From: Gracilaria vermiculophylla
Taxonomy: Eukaryota; Rhodophyta; Florideophyceae; Gracilariales; Gracilariaceae
Assembly: GCA_019155205.2 (NCBI GenBank)
Contig: JAHNZQ020000016.1
Coordinates: forward strand, 2,283,514-2,329,597
Length of the DNA: 46,084 bases
Direction: 5' to 3'
How positions within the stretch are numbered: the stretch's first letter is position 1; each line of letters starts with the position of its first letter. The notes below the pieces were generated by a model, which did not search any database, had not been told where the DNA came from, and saw only the letters and a list, made by a program, of their open reading frames with translations. A program made the position numbers and the translations under genes. This document shows positions 18,214-27,700 of this stretch, piece by piece.

Positions 18214-18911
18214 ATGGCAAATACAATCTCCCCAAACACCAGCATGGCCACTACGAACCCAAGTGGACCAGAATCTCCCTCTCCAGCAGCGAATGGTGTT
18301 CCACGCGATCTCTCGATTGATAATGCGCTTAATGCAAGTCACAACACCCTAGATGAAGACTTCGTAAAGGAAATAGTCGATAAAGCTGTTGATGATGTTA
18401 TTCAGGACTCAACATACTCGCACGATGCGACAAATGTCTGGGCGAACAAGATCGCCGAACTATTGGTTCGGACTCTGGTCAATGTAGACCGTGACAACAA
18501 GTATATCGGTAAGTTGCGGACTATTTCCCTGTTACCCTACCAATACATTACTTTCATCTGCAGTGCCCTTGCATCCTTCAAGGTGCTCGCATTTCTTGCA
18601 CAATGGTTTTTCGGGAAGACTAACAAGAAAAGACGATTTTGATTGTCTACTACAGTTACAAATATGATTGTGCAGAATCTAAGGCAAGGTATGCGGTCGG
18701 CCACGTCTTGTTTCTGGAATGCTCAAACGGATAACGGTTATTCCTTAACGTGAGTTGATTCCATCCCCGTAATATGTTTTGCTGTGAGGTCTGGATATAT
18801 GGTTAGTATTCTAACTCTTTTGCTCTTCAACACGTCATCAACAACGCCGCCGCCAGCCGAGAAAAGAATGGCATGTATGTCATCACAACAGTATTCGTAT
18901 GCAAAGCATGA
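18214..18911 (+). CDS. DYNLT1: Tctex-1 family dynein light chain (three exons)
   Basis: Join 18214-18508, 18656-18749 and 18857-18911, giving 147 residues. Exon 1 encodes a 45-residue Ser/Pro-rich leader and the helical half (LDEDFVKEIVDKAVDDVIQD, WANKIAELLVRTL, DNKYI). Exon 2 gives VTNMIVQNLRQGMRSATSCF then WNAQTDNGYSLT, and exon 3 gives REKNGMYVITTVFVCKA. These line up strand by strand with Tctex-1 (KYIVTCVI, SSCFWD...TDG, C-terminal MYCIVSAFGL). The splices are phase 1 and phase 2, and all sites are GT-AG. Known role: a cargo-adaptor light chain of cytoplasmic or axonemal dynein, with dynein-independent roles also reported. The start was chosen as the first ATG after a TG-poor leader; an in-frame upstream extension to 18061 has no supporting homology. 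Confidence 0.85.
18509..18655 (+). other. Tctex-1 gene intron 1
   Basis: 147 nt, GTAAGT donor, ACTAAC branch motif at 18619-18624, CTACAG acceptor. A nearer CTGCAG at about 18560 gives no Tctex-1 homology and is rejected. Confidence 0.8.
18750..18856 (+). other. Tctex-1 gene intron 2
   Basis: 107 nt, GTGAGT donor, TTCTAAC branch-like motif at about 18810, GCCAG acceptor. Splicing restores the final beta strand of the Tctex-1 fold and a TGA stop at 18909-18911. Confidence 0.75.
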
Positions 18912-19168
18912 ATTTTCTTAGTTCCAATTTGGAGTGATATCAAGTCCTTCATTTACTATCTGTACATCGTACGCAATACTTTACATGACCGGGGTTAACA
19001 TCTTCAGTGCTACACTTCACCGACAGCAGTTTACGACATTCACTAATCTCCTCCAATGAATGACTTCATACTTCTAATAGCCCCGACAATTTCGATTTCT
19101 CAAGTAAAGCATACAGGCTCCTTAGGTTTAGCCCAAACCATTAGGTCGTTTGTCTGCACAGTGATTAT

Positions 19169-21855
19169 TCATCCTTCCATTTGCTTCAGCGCTTTCACTG
19201 TCTGTGATCCTCTGGCTAAAGACGCGCAGTATGACACGAAGCCTTGTTCAAATGGTTCCAATCCTCGCCTTCCTTTTGGCGGATTCGTAGAAGACATGTA
19301 CATGTCCAGAACAGAATCTGTGTCATTTCCTGGCTTCAGCTTCCAGAGCTGACAAGGCGATACTCTCCTCAATGCAACCGCTCGAGCGGATTCAGAAATC
19401 GCTTCTTCAGCCTCCGCCGAAGCGTCCGCTCCAACGTAAACAAAGACGTTGAAACCAGTGTCAAGCACGTGCACAGCGTCATCCTTGAGAACCCGTTTCT
19501 CGAGCTGTACTTCTGCCATCAAGCCTGTCGCATCGTCGGTCGTTATGTTTGTGAACAAGCGGGGGGACATGAGAAGCGACGATAGTGAACATTCAGAACG
19601 TAAGAAAAATGAGCGCAGTACCAAAGAAACGTCTGGGTGAACATGCTGCCCGAGAAGTAATCCGCGACGCAGTTCATATAGAAGTCGTACAACTCCAACT
19701 GCCTTCTCCGATCCAAAGAGCAGCCTTTGCACGGTTACATCAAGTGACCGACGAGCAATGGAGGGTTTTGTTAGAGCACCATTTGAAACCACACAAGCCT
19801 TTCCAAGAATAAGAGCGCATATTTCGGCATCTAAGGCGTCAAGGTACTCTGATTCAATTGTAGTTAGAGGTATTCTCACTGTTACTACCCTTGTGACATC
19901 CGTGGATTTTGCTGCTAGTTGCAATACAGCATATGATGGAAAATCTGTTTGAACTTCAGTGTTTAAATTTGGTTTAAGCATGATACAAAATCCGGTGATC
20001 GGATCTGTTCCCGGAATGGCATACGTGTGTGGAGAGGCAGTAGGAAATGCTGGTCCAATGACCCTTGCGATGCTTAGAGGTGAAGAAACACGTACGGAGA
20101 CGACTCCTGGGCTCGTCGATCTCTGCACCAAGAATACCGCTGCTTCGGCAAGAGCAGACGCTGCAGAAATACTGTGAGCAGCAGAATATACTAAACCTCC
20201 TCTTGATCGTTTCGCAGCCCCAAGAAGAATACTTCCAGCGAACCCATCTGGTGCGGAAAAACATAGGAAGTCAAGCGCAATGTGCATATCTCCGGCTCTT
20301 GATCCAACTTGTTCATAAAGCTTTGACAGCGCCGTGCCTGTATCAGTTGCTTCAGATGCATGGCCATCAGTAGTTTCTTTGATTGCAGAGGAAAAGCTTG
20401 GACGTATTGCATGTTCTGCGAGTGTTGGTGGACCAGTTATCAAAGATAATATACGTGAACTCTCGTTATCAGCCATATCCTTAATAAGCTCATATGCGAC
20501 AAATATTGCCATATCTAGTCGTCTAGATTCTGCTTCTGGAGGAAGCCTCACCGACTGTTTCTTCATTTGCGCCTCTTCATCTAGATCAGTCTGCGGTGAA
20601 GATCCTTGTTCGCCAAAAAATGCAGGAAAAGCACGTGATGTTATGAAAATGTCTGTCGGGGCTTTCTGAAGCTCTGCGTAAGTTTCATTCATGTGGGATG
20701 TTCCATTGATAACAGATGAAGGTGGATTGAGAAAGAAGCGCTCTTTGTCTTTTGTGGTTAGCTTTGAAGCGCTAGCCACGCTCATCATCTCCATGCATGG
20801 TGTAACAGTGTCATCATCAATTCTGACAGCAGCTGAACAGCCGGAACCAGTGGTGAGAAGCGCAAAACGAAGGCCTCTCTCCGCGGCAGCGATATGCACG
20901 GCTGCAGCTGCTGTTCGTACCCATTCTGCTTCTTGCGCTTCTAAGTTTTCGTCCACAATCAAAATGATTGCACCCCTGAGATTTCGCGAAGTTTTGACCG
21001 AGTGCGCATGTTCGTACTCCACAGTGTCTACGAAAAGCTCGGGGTAAAACGAGGAATCTTTGAGATTTTCGGAAGATGCACCGCCAGCTTCATTGTCATT
21101 CCGACCGCAAAATTGGCATGTCCACTGAGATGAACCTTTCAAGAGACCTTCCGCGCCGTTACCTTTCGCCACAAAGGATCCGCACGTTCCACATCTGTGG
21201 GGTGCACGGGATATTAGTGGGGTCTCTTGCAGCTCACCAAAAGGTGACCAAATAAATCCAAGTGGTAGGCCCTACACAATCGAAAGGAATACAATTAAGA
21301 GTCAGAATGATCGAACACATAAAGATGAAGTTGGCAACAAGGCGAAAAACATACCGACCGTTCCAGAGCATCATGTGCGAGGAGAGCATTGCCCCCAGAA
21401 AAACGCAGAATAGGATGGCTTGGTCGACCCTCAAATAATAAATTCTCGGCTTCTGTCTTAACCCGTATCAGAGTGTCCTCTTCCTCGTCAGCCACTTGTT
21501 CTGGAGTCTTCTCTAACGCTTGTGATTTTCGTTCAACTCTTTGAGGAAGTACAGGTGTGATTCGATCATCTTCTGGTTCGGATTGGGCGGTTTCGGCGAT
21601 GTTCTCAGAATTCTCGGATAGCCGTAAAGCCGCAACCGTAGAGGTAATATCTTCCGCAGGGAGAGGCTGGATCTGCGTGCCAGGCTTTTTCAATGCTTCG
21701 TTATCGGCTTTTGTCGAATTAGGAGAGGCCGGTGAAAAAATAGTGGGAGCAAGACTTCGACCAAGAAAGCGGGTCAGAAATGACTGAGGTGCAGGGCTTG
21801 AGATGACTGTGTCAGATTCTTGAGAAGAACTGGAGGAATCTGGAGTTTGAGTCAT
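19169..21855 (-). CDS. Divergent Sec23-type COPII coat protein (two exons)
   Basis: Minus strand, exon 1 21355-21855 and exon 2 19169-21271, 867 residues. The intron is 21272-21353 (82 nt, GTATGT donor, TGTAG acceptor, phase 0). Residues 1-167 are low-complexity Ser/Glu-rich. Exon 2 opens with GLPLGFIWSPFGELQETPL, the Sec23 'PLG...SPF' entry, then a zinc finger C194-x2-C197...C219-x2-C222, then YPELFVDTVEYE, like the Sec23 'PELLPQ...IEY' segment. Next come a trunk-like region (GAIILIVDEN), beta-sandwich/helical parts and a gelsolin-like end (HVLDTGFNVFVYVGADASAE). Known role: Sec23 is the Sar1 GTPase-activating subunit of the inner COPII coat at ER exit sites. The trunk is poorly conserved, so this may be a paralogous Sec23 like the divergent plant forms rather than the canonical one. 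It is head-to-head with the SAP-like gene. Confidence 0.72.
21272..21353 (-). other. Intron of the Sec23-type gene
   Basis: 82 nt on the minus strand, GTATGT donor, TCTGACT branch-like motif, TGTAG acceptor, phase 0. Splicing joins the low-complexity leader to the PLG/zinc-finger segment. Confidence 0.78.
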
Positions 21856-22221
21856 GCTTTTTCGTGAAAAACGGTTAGGGTGATCAGCCGTTGCTAGTCA
21901 GGTATACGACGTGCCGAAGAAGAAGTGGGCGCTTCGACCTTACGCGATGACGCATCGGTGGCGAGCTGGCCCCGAAGAAAGAGAAGTAGTGCGTCACGAT
22001 GGTTATCTCTCTACAGAGAGAGCTTACATCGAATCGAAAGCAGCCTATCGAAAGTTTTCTATCCGAAAGGTTTTTTTCTTTTAAACATTAAAAACCAGAA
22101 AGGCTTTTTCTTTTTTTTGGCATTTGATTTAAATTATAGGTCTGGCACCGTCCTTTTAGCCGTGTTCTCGGTAATCCATTGCTCTCACATTCGATCTGTG
22201 CTTGATCCTCTGGAAATCCAA
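21856..22221. promoter_or_regulatory. Divergent promoter between Sec23-type and SAP-like genes
   Basis: A 366-bp interval between start codons on opposite strands. It contains AT-rich CTTTTT tracts at 22065-22115 close to the plus-strand start, and no obvious TATA box. Shared control is inferred from geometry. Confidence 0.35.
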
Positions 22222-25200
22222 ATGGCTCCTCAACCATGCCCGTCTAAACCCCATACCCACAACACGGCGGAGCCCATGGAAGGCATCACCGCTCCTCCAG
22301 CTTCACCGACAGAGGCCAATTTCTCATCAGCATCCAACGCTGCCAACAAAGAAAACGACGAAGTTGTTGACAAATCCAGCCCCAGGTCCAAACATCGTGC
22401 TCCCGCCCCAGCCGGCGATGATGTTATTTCATCAGAAGAGCAACAAGCAGCATCCACCAAGTATCCCGAACAGGTATCAAAGCCGTTGCCTGCAAGCCAA
22501 CCCAACTCTGCCGACACCTTAAAGCCTGAAAACACAGGAAAAACTAAAGCTTCTTCAAAAATTGCTTCTCGCGAAAGACCTGAAAACGAAGTATATAACG
22601 ACTTCTCGATGCCCCCCCAGCAAACAAGCAAACCTAAACCATCTGCGCAAGAAGCCATGGATGATGAGCGCGACGGTCAAAATGTGTCGAGTCCGAGCGA
22701 GAACAACCGAGACAAACAATTTGACGAAAATGAAAACAAGGTCCAGCCTGTGTCGCCTGTCTTAGATATCGACACTGAAGAAGTCGCAGGTAGAAAGAAA
22801 TACGATCCAGTAAGACATTCTGGGCTTGCTGAACCTCCTGTCAAGTCCAACAATCCCGAAAATCCCGACTCCGCAACAGAAATGATCGCTGTCCTTCCTC
22901 GAAATTCAACAGATGTGTTCCAACACTCCTCAGGAAACACGGAGCCCGCTGCCCATGTCAAACATGGTCCCGGTGGTGTTCAGCACAATGACACGCCAGA
23001 GCGATCTTCTACGGAGCATTCAGATTTAACAAAGGATCGATACATTAAGGTGAATGAGGCCCGAGTCAAAAATCATATCGCGAAAGACTCGAAGCAAAGC
23101 AGGGAATCCTTGAAACATCAACCGCAGATCGATTCAGAACAAGAAGAGAAGTCAGCGAACAAGATGGACACTTCTGACGAACACATATTGGATCTAGAAC
23201 CTTTGCAGGAAACTGAAGTTACTTCGTTGCGTCGTGCTAAATTGGGGACCTCCATTGAAGTTGGGAAAGGAAAGGTAGGGAATAAGAGTGCAGGAATCGG
23301 GAAAATTGCAGGGGATCGTGATGGTGTTAAAACAAGGAGTTCTAATCGCGAGGGAAACTCAAACGATTCATTTGAATACAAACCTGAATCCGGACAAAGT
23401 GGTCCAAAAGCTTCGAAGAATATCGCTGGGGATGCACACGAAGAATCTCAAAAGGAGGAAAACAATGTAAATAATGTAACGAACAAGGGCAGTGATGAAG
23501 GTATCCTGACCAGATTTAGAAGTGAACTATCGGCCTCAGAATCCAAAGCAATATTAAGCAATAAGGAAAGAGTTGCCAAGAAAGTAACGCCGGCAATGAA
23601 GCAAGCGGTATCAATGATGGAGATAGGTTCCCCTGAACGACATACTGAAAAAATTGAGATTGAAGGAAACTTAACTGAAGAAGCAAAAGGCGAGCATTTC
23701 AGGATGAGGGCCGGAAGAAGCCATGTTGACGAATTGAAGGTAAACAGAGGTAACAAAAGCATTCCTGGTGATGAGGTTGTCACAGAAAGCTCGCCCCCAA
23801 AGTCAGAAGCATGGTTTGACGGAAAGTCAGAAGGGGACGATGACAACACAAGTGTGAAGAGAATACAACGTAAACTTGCTCAGAAGGAGGTACAATCCCG
23901 ATTGTTAAGGACAAAGAATTTAAGTGTTAGTGGTGGTCCTGACTCTTCTTTTGACTCTGGAGGAAAACATGATGCGATTGCAAAAGCAACGGAAACTGAA
24001 CTTCCGCAGAATATATCGGAGACGATGCCACGAGCTGCCAAAGCAAATGAAATTCTCTCAGAGGATGATGGACCCCGCCCGGTAATGGGCCCGAATGGAT
24101 TGGCGATGAAAGTTGGCAATGCAACGTTTGTCACAGAAGATCAACTTGATGAACCAAAGGTTGCCCGTCTGAACGACAAGAAAGTTCTTCCGTTCGAACG
24201 CTTGACTTTCAAAGAACTCAGAACATATAACCGGGATCAGCTGCGAGCATACTGCTTTGCGTATGGAATGGAGAGGAGAAAGAAAACTGAAATGGAGGCT
24301 GACATGGCCCGCTATCTTTCGTACTGGAATCGCGGAAAACCTGGGTTCGCTCTCCACGAATACGTTCCGACAAGTGGCCGCACTATCGATCGTGATGAAT
24401 TCTTTGGGACTCGCAACTCGCAAGCGAATCAAAGTTCAGCCTCTTTAGGAGGAACATCATTCAGTGGTGCTGACATAAGCCGACGCTTGGGATCACGGAT
24501 GCAGTCTTCCTATGCCGACAAAGGGTTCGGTACCGGGGGCCAGACACTCGGAAACGGGTCTGTTAACCTCCAGACATCTCCTTCAACACCATCGGCAGCA
24601 AATGCCAACAAAAATGTCAGGTCTGGAAGCACCCCTGCAACACTGCCAAGAGGGTTCACAACATCGTTCAAACAAAGAGTGCATGCGCGACAAGCGAGCG
24701 CAAAGTTCAAGGCAGCGTACAACGGGGCAGGAGATACCATCGTCAATGTAGTTGAAAATGCAGCAGCATACTTTGAAGGCAAGGATTCCCCAGAAGTCAT
24801 AGCGGACCAAACAAAATCCTTTGAAAGGTATCAGTTTAACGTTGACCTTCTGACTGAAATATTCGACGGTCCAATTGAAGAGGATGTGGAAGTTCCCAAT
24901 GTAAATCCGGCAAGATCAAACGGGAATCAGGAAGCAATTTCTGAAAAGAGCAAACGGAGTGGCAGTGCCGTTATTGCGTCAGGTGCGCATCCTAGAACAG
25001 ATGTCATGTTTGATATTGCAAAACGTTTACTATCAAACAAACGGAATGCGCATCAAGCTGAATTAGATTCTTTCGAAACAAATCTAAAACGTGCTGAAGA
25101 GAAAGCTAAACATATGGAAAGGCGAAATATGCGCCTTTTCCAGAAGCTCGAAAGAGCGGAAACTTTAGAACAAGTGGAAACTATCAAAGAAGAGTTTGAG

Positions 25201-25326
25201 AAGGAATTTGGGACCCCTGTGGACTTCACTTCCCGTCCAGTTGTACGTCGCAAGATAGACAAGACGTTACCGCCATTAGTAATCCCTGATGACCAGAGTC
25301 GAATTCTACGGTTTACCTTCTTGTAA
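22222..25326 (+). CDS. Large disordered protein with SAP-like motif and C-terminal coiled coil
   Basis: 1034 residues from the ATG at 22222 (MAPQPCPSKPH). The frame is open from 21925 but has no upstream ATG. I do not recognise the full protein. Residues 1-640 are highly charged, Ser/Glu/Lys-rich and probably disordered. At about 658-715, ERLTFKELRTYNRDQLRAYC followed by FAYGMERRKKTEMEADMARY has the pattern of a SAP/LEM-like helix-turn-helix (L-x2-L...L-x3-C...G...K.E), followed by an aromatic stretch (LSYWNRGKPGF). At about 930-1000 a coiled coil runs through AELDSFETNLKRAEEKAKHM. Known: SAP motifs bind DNA or RNA at chromatin; a nuclear role here is inference only. It ends 18 nt from the convergent hydroxylase gene, showing a compact layout. 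Confidence 0.6.
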   Translation: MAPQPCPSKPHTHNTAEPMEGITAPPASPTEANFSSASNAANKENDEVVDKSSPRSKHRAPAPAGDDVISSEEQQAASTKYPEQVSKPLPASQPNSADTLKPENTGKTKASSKIASRERPENEVYNDFSMPPQQTSKPKPSAQEAMDDERDGQNVSSPSENNRDKQFDENENKVQPVSPVLDIDTEEVAGRKKYDPVRHSGLAEPPVKSNNPENPDSATEMIAVLPRNSTDVFQHSSGNTEPAAHVKHGPGGVQHNDTPERSSTEHSDLTKDRYIKVNEARVKNHIAKDSKQSRESLKHQPQIDSEQEEKSANKMDTSDEHILDLEPLQETEVTSLRRAKLGTSIEVGKGKVGNKSAGIGKIAGDRDGVKTRSSNREGNSNDSFEYKPESGQSGPKASKNIAGDAHEESQKEENNVNNVTNKGSDEGILTRFRSELSASESKAILSNKERVAKKVTPAMKQAVSMMEIGSPERHTEKIEIEGNLTEEAKGEHFRMRAGRSHVDELKVNRGNKSIPGDEVVTESSPPKSEAWFDGKSEGDDDNTSVKRIQRKLAQKEVQSRLLRTKNLSVSGGPDSSFDSGGKHDAIAKATETELPQNISETMPRAAKANEILSEDDGPRPVMGPNGLAMKVGNATFVTEDQLDEPKVARLNDKKVLPFERLTFKELRTYNRDQLRAYCFAYGMERRKKTEMEADMARYLSYWNRGKPGFALHEYVPTSGRTIDRDEFFGTRNSQANQSSASLGGTSFSGADISRRLGSRMQSSYADKGFGTGGQTLGNGSVNLQTSPSTPSAANANKNVRSGSTPATLPRGFTTSFKQRVHARQASAKFKAAYNGAGDTIVNVVENAAAYFEGKDSPEVIADQTKSFERYQFNVDLLTEIFDGPIEEDVEVPNVNPARSNGNQEAISEKSKRSGSAVIASGAHPRTDVMFDIAKRLLSNKRNAHQAELDSFETNLKRAEEKAKHMERRNMRLFQKLERAETLEQVETIKEEFEKEFGTPVDFTSRPVVRRKIDKTLPPLVIPDDQSRILRFTFL

Positions 25327-25344
25327 AATGTCAATAACTTGTGA

Positions 25345-26400
25345 TTATCTCGCGAAGCCCCGTCCTGTAAATCTTGTGTTCTTACTGTTCAACTTCTTTG
25401 TCTGTCTTTCCTCTCGCAATTGAGCTTCCGCTTTTATAGTGGCGGGTGAATCGGGATTGTCAATCAAAGCAAATAGAAGGTTCAAGGCCTTTCTTTCACT
25501 TAAGGTTAACTCAGGATGCCAGAACCGGATAAGGAGCACATGACGTTCCTGATCTTCAGACTCGTTCATTGTTTGGTGAAAGAAACTGGTGTTAAAAACC
25601 AAAGCCTTTCCGTTTTGCCAGTATCTTCTTTCCCCCCCAACTTCGATCCATGACTTGTTTTCTGGAGCATCAAGCCCAAGATGCATTGTAAGAATGAAGT
25701 TACAGAAATCTGTATGTAGCTTTATACCTGTCTTTGGCGCTTGTTTGGCAAAAAATGCCTCTATCGAGGGTACTCTTGCTTCTTCATCTCGCAATATTTT
25801 CACTGTTTCCGGGAACAACTTCGAATTGATTGGGTCCCAAACTCTATCTTGCAAAACGAGCGTCCGCCAGTCCGGCCCGTAGGTGGTGGCGGCCTCCACG
25901 ACAGGAGGCACCCAAATATTATTACCGCGCCTTTCAATGTCTTTCTCGGAAGTTACTGTTTTCAGTTCTTGGGCAATGACCTCCCAGTGCCGCTCCAGAT
26001 GCCCCACCCATTTCAAGTTTGATTCTACTGAAGTGAAATCGTCGTAGAACGGCACAGCATCAAGCCCGTCAATGAAACTTGTAGCTTTTTGGTGACGAGG
26101 AGTTCCATTCCCGACTTCCAGTTCCACACCACTTACAACGTCATCGAAGGACTTCAAGACCCGTGATATGTTTTTGCCAGGAAATTCATTTTGCACGGCT
26201 CGTTTTATAGTTTGCGAAAGCGTTACTTCAGCTCGAATCGTGAAGCCCTTACATCGAGATTTTTGAAACGAAGCGTGTCGCTCGTTTTGATGCCCAAAAG
26301 CCTCCCGTTTCCTCATAGAGTCTTGTTGAAAGCCAGCTACAGCTTTTTGAGGGAAGGCCATCGGAGCAGTGAAAGATGCCATAATATTCAACGGATTCAT
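25345..26400 (-). CDS. Aspartyl/asparaginyl beta-hydroxylase family, probably plastid-targeted
   Basis: 351 residues from the ATG at 26400 (MNPLNIMASFTAPMAF); the in-frame ATG at 26382 is an alternative. The C-terminal half is the AspH domain: KLHTDFCNFILTMHLGL carries the first iron-binding His (H229), GERRYWQNGKALVFNTSFFH brings the second (H275), and HVLLIRFWHPEL is the family ending. Known chemistry: Fe(II)/2-oxoglutarate-dependent hydroxylation. Substrates of the plant/algal branch are unclear. The first 60 residues are basic, rich in Ser/Ala/Phe and poor in acids, ending in GFTIRA|EV, which resembles a plastid transit peptide with a Phe near its start. The central region (residues about 60-200) is the extension seen in photosynthetic homologues. 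It is convergent with the SAP-like gene, and the dehydratase lies upstream on the same strand. Confidence 0.8.
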   Translation of the reverse strand: MNPLNIMASFTAPMAFPQKAVAGFQQDSMRKREAFGHQNERHASFQKSRCKGFTIRAEVTLSQTIKRAVQNEFPGKNISRVLKSFDDVVSGVELEVGNGTPRHQKATSFIDGLDAVPFYDDFTSVESNLKWVGHLERHWEVIAQELKTVTSEKDIERRGNNIWVPPVVEAATTYGPDWRTLVLQDRVWDPINSKLFPETVKILRDEEARVPSIEAFFAKQAPKTGIKLHTDFCNFILTMHLGLDAPENKSWIEVGGERRYWQNGKALVFNTSFFHQTMNESEDQERHVLLIRFWHPELTLSERKALNLLFALIDNPDSPATIKAEAQLREERQTKKLNSKNTRFTGRGFAR

Positions 26401-26737
26401 GTTTTTGAGGTATATGATAGAGACGGGTTTGCTTCCTGAAAGTCTATGCACGAAAGTTGGTTCAAATCTCTGTCGCGCAGATTCACAGCTAGGAAGACTG
26501 CAGTAAAATGAAAAGGGGGGACACGCAACTAGATCTCACCCGGCTCTCGCAGACTATCTCGCTTTCTACTCAGTAAAAAATACGGTGCATTTCCCAGCTT
26601 AAAAATGCTGCGGCTGATTGAAATCGCTCGCGCACGGCCATCTGTCCTGTGCACCTGCTTGAACCCTCTAATTATCAGTGACTACAAGCGTTTCTCGCGG
26701 ATAAAGCCTTTACCCGTCTACAGTTCTACCACTGACG
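26401..26737. other. Spacer between dehydratase stop and hydroxylase start
   Basis: About 340 bp holding the 3' end of the dehydratase transcript and the promoter of the hydroxylase. A 20-bp tandem duplication covers the dehydratase stop (separate entry). A plus-strand frame at 26605-26868 overlaps the dehydratase and has no family match. Confidence 0.4.
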
Positions 26738-26757
26738 CTACAGTTCTGCCACTGACG
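26718..26757. repeat. 20-bp tandem duplication across the dehydratase stop codon
   Basis: Two copies of CTACAGTTCT(A/G)CCACTGACG abut at 26718-26737 and 26738-26757, differing at one base. Read on the minus strand, the last codons plus TAG of the dehydratase are repeated directly downstream. It does not change the protein end. Confidence 0.75.
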
Positions 26758-27700
26758 CACCTGTTTGTTGAATCCATCGTTGGAGCAGAGATGGACATGC
26801 CATATTTCCACCACATACTACCACAACGATATCGCCTTCAACTGGAAGGTCTTGCAACGCGGCAATAGCGGCACCACATGCAGGTTCGACCAAAATGCGG
26901 TGCTTGACGGCCAGAAGAGAGCACCCTTCTACAGCTTGTCGGTCGCTTACAACACGCGTGATTACGTTCCTTCCTTCGTGTATCCATTGAGCACATTTCT
27001 CGCTCACTGCAAGTGCGCCTAAAGACTTAGCGATGGATGTTATCTCAGATAAAGTCACAACCCGCCCCGCTTCGGCCATTTTCGCAAAGCTTTCTGCACC
27101 CTCAGTCTCCGCTGTGACAATGGGCACGTCATCCCAGCCTTGTTCACGCATCCCCTCCGCAATCCCCAGAAACAGACCTCCACCGCCTACGCTGACAATC
27201 ACAGCTTCAGGTTTTTTACTAAGTTGATATGAAAGTTCCTCTACCAATGTGGCATGCCCAGTCCATAGCTTGGGATGGTCAAACGGGCTAATGTGTAGAG
27301 AACCTTCCTCTTCGGCGAGCCGCTGGGCGTATTTGTCGGCAACATCCCAGACGGTGCCATGCACAACTACCTCAGCACCCTCTTCACGCAATCTTTGCTT
27401 CATAAAGTTTGGAGTACTTTCTGGAACTACGATTGTTACTCGTATGCCCAGCTTCCGGCCAGCATATGCCACAGCAGCTCCAGCATTCCCGCCGGAGGAA
27501 GATACAAAGTGTGTGACGCCTTCCTGTGCAGCCGTCGAGCAGAGATAGCCATGCCCACGAATCTTGAAGGATCCACTTGGTTGTGTATTTTCGAGTTTCA
27601 AGAATACGTTCTTGGTTGGTGTAGACAGGATTGTGGAATGTAATAGTGGTGTGGCGATATGCAATTGGTTTGTGTTCGGCGAAGAAATAAACTTTGTCAT
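26738..27700 (-). CDS. SDS: L-serine/L-threonine dehydratase (PLP enzyme)
   Basis: 320 residues from the ATG at 27700, intronless, of normal length for eukaryotic serine dehydratases. Lys46 in QPSGSFKIRG is the Schiff-base lysine. SSSGGNAG (about 67-74) is the substrate-carboxylate loop with the Asn that contacts the cofactor. VGGGGLFLGI (171-180) is the glycine-rich phosphate cup. VCGGN near residue 302 is where the pyridine-nitrogen contact lies. SPFDHPKLWTGHATLVEE is typical of the serine/threonine dehydratase branch. There is no C-terminal ACT regulatory domain, so this is the catabolic type. Reaction: serine to pyruvate (or threonine to 2-oxobutyrate) plus ammonia. There is no obvious targeting leader, so a cytosolic location is inferred. 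Confidence 0.9.
   Translation of the reverse strand: MTKFISSPNTNQLHIATPLLHSTILSTPTKNVFLKLENTQPSGSFKIRGHGYLCSTAAQEGVTHFVSSSGGNAGAAVAYAGRKLGIRVTIVVPESTPNFMKQRLREEGAEVVVHGTVWDVADKYAQRLAEEEGSLHISPFDHPKLWTGHATLVEELSYQLSKKPEAVIVSVGGGGLFLGIAEGMREQGWDDVPIVTAETEGAESFAKMAEAGRVVTLSEITSIAKSLGALAVSEKCAQWIHEGRNVITRVVSDRQAVEGCSLLAVKHRILVEPACGAAIAALQDLPVEGDIVVVVCGGNMACPSLLQRWIQQTGASVAEL

Noticed and set aside
18061..18642. Unspliced 193-residue reading of the Tctex-1 exon with a hydrophobic tail
   Set aside because: The tail is intron sequence. Splicing at 18508/18656 restores the conserved Tctex-1 strands.
26605..26868. Plus-strand 87-codon frame
   Set aside because: Overlaps the dehydratase 3' end on the other strand and shows no motif.
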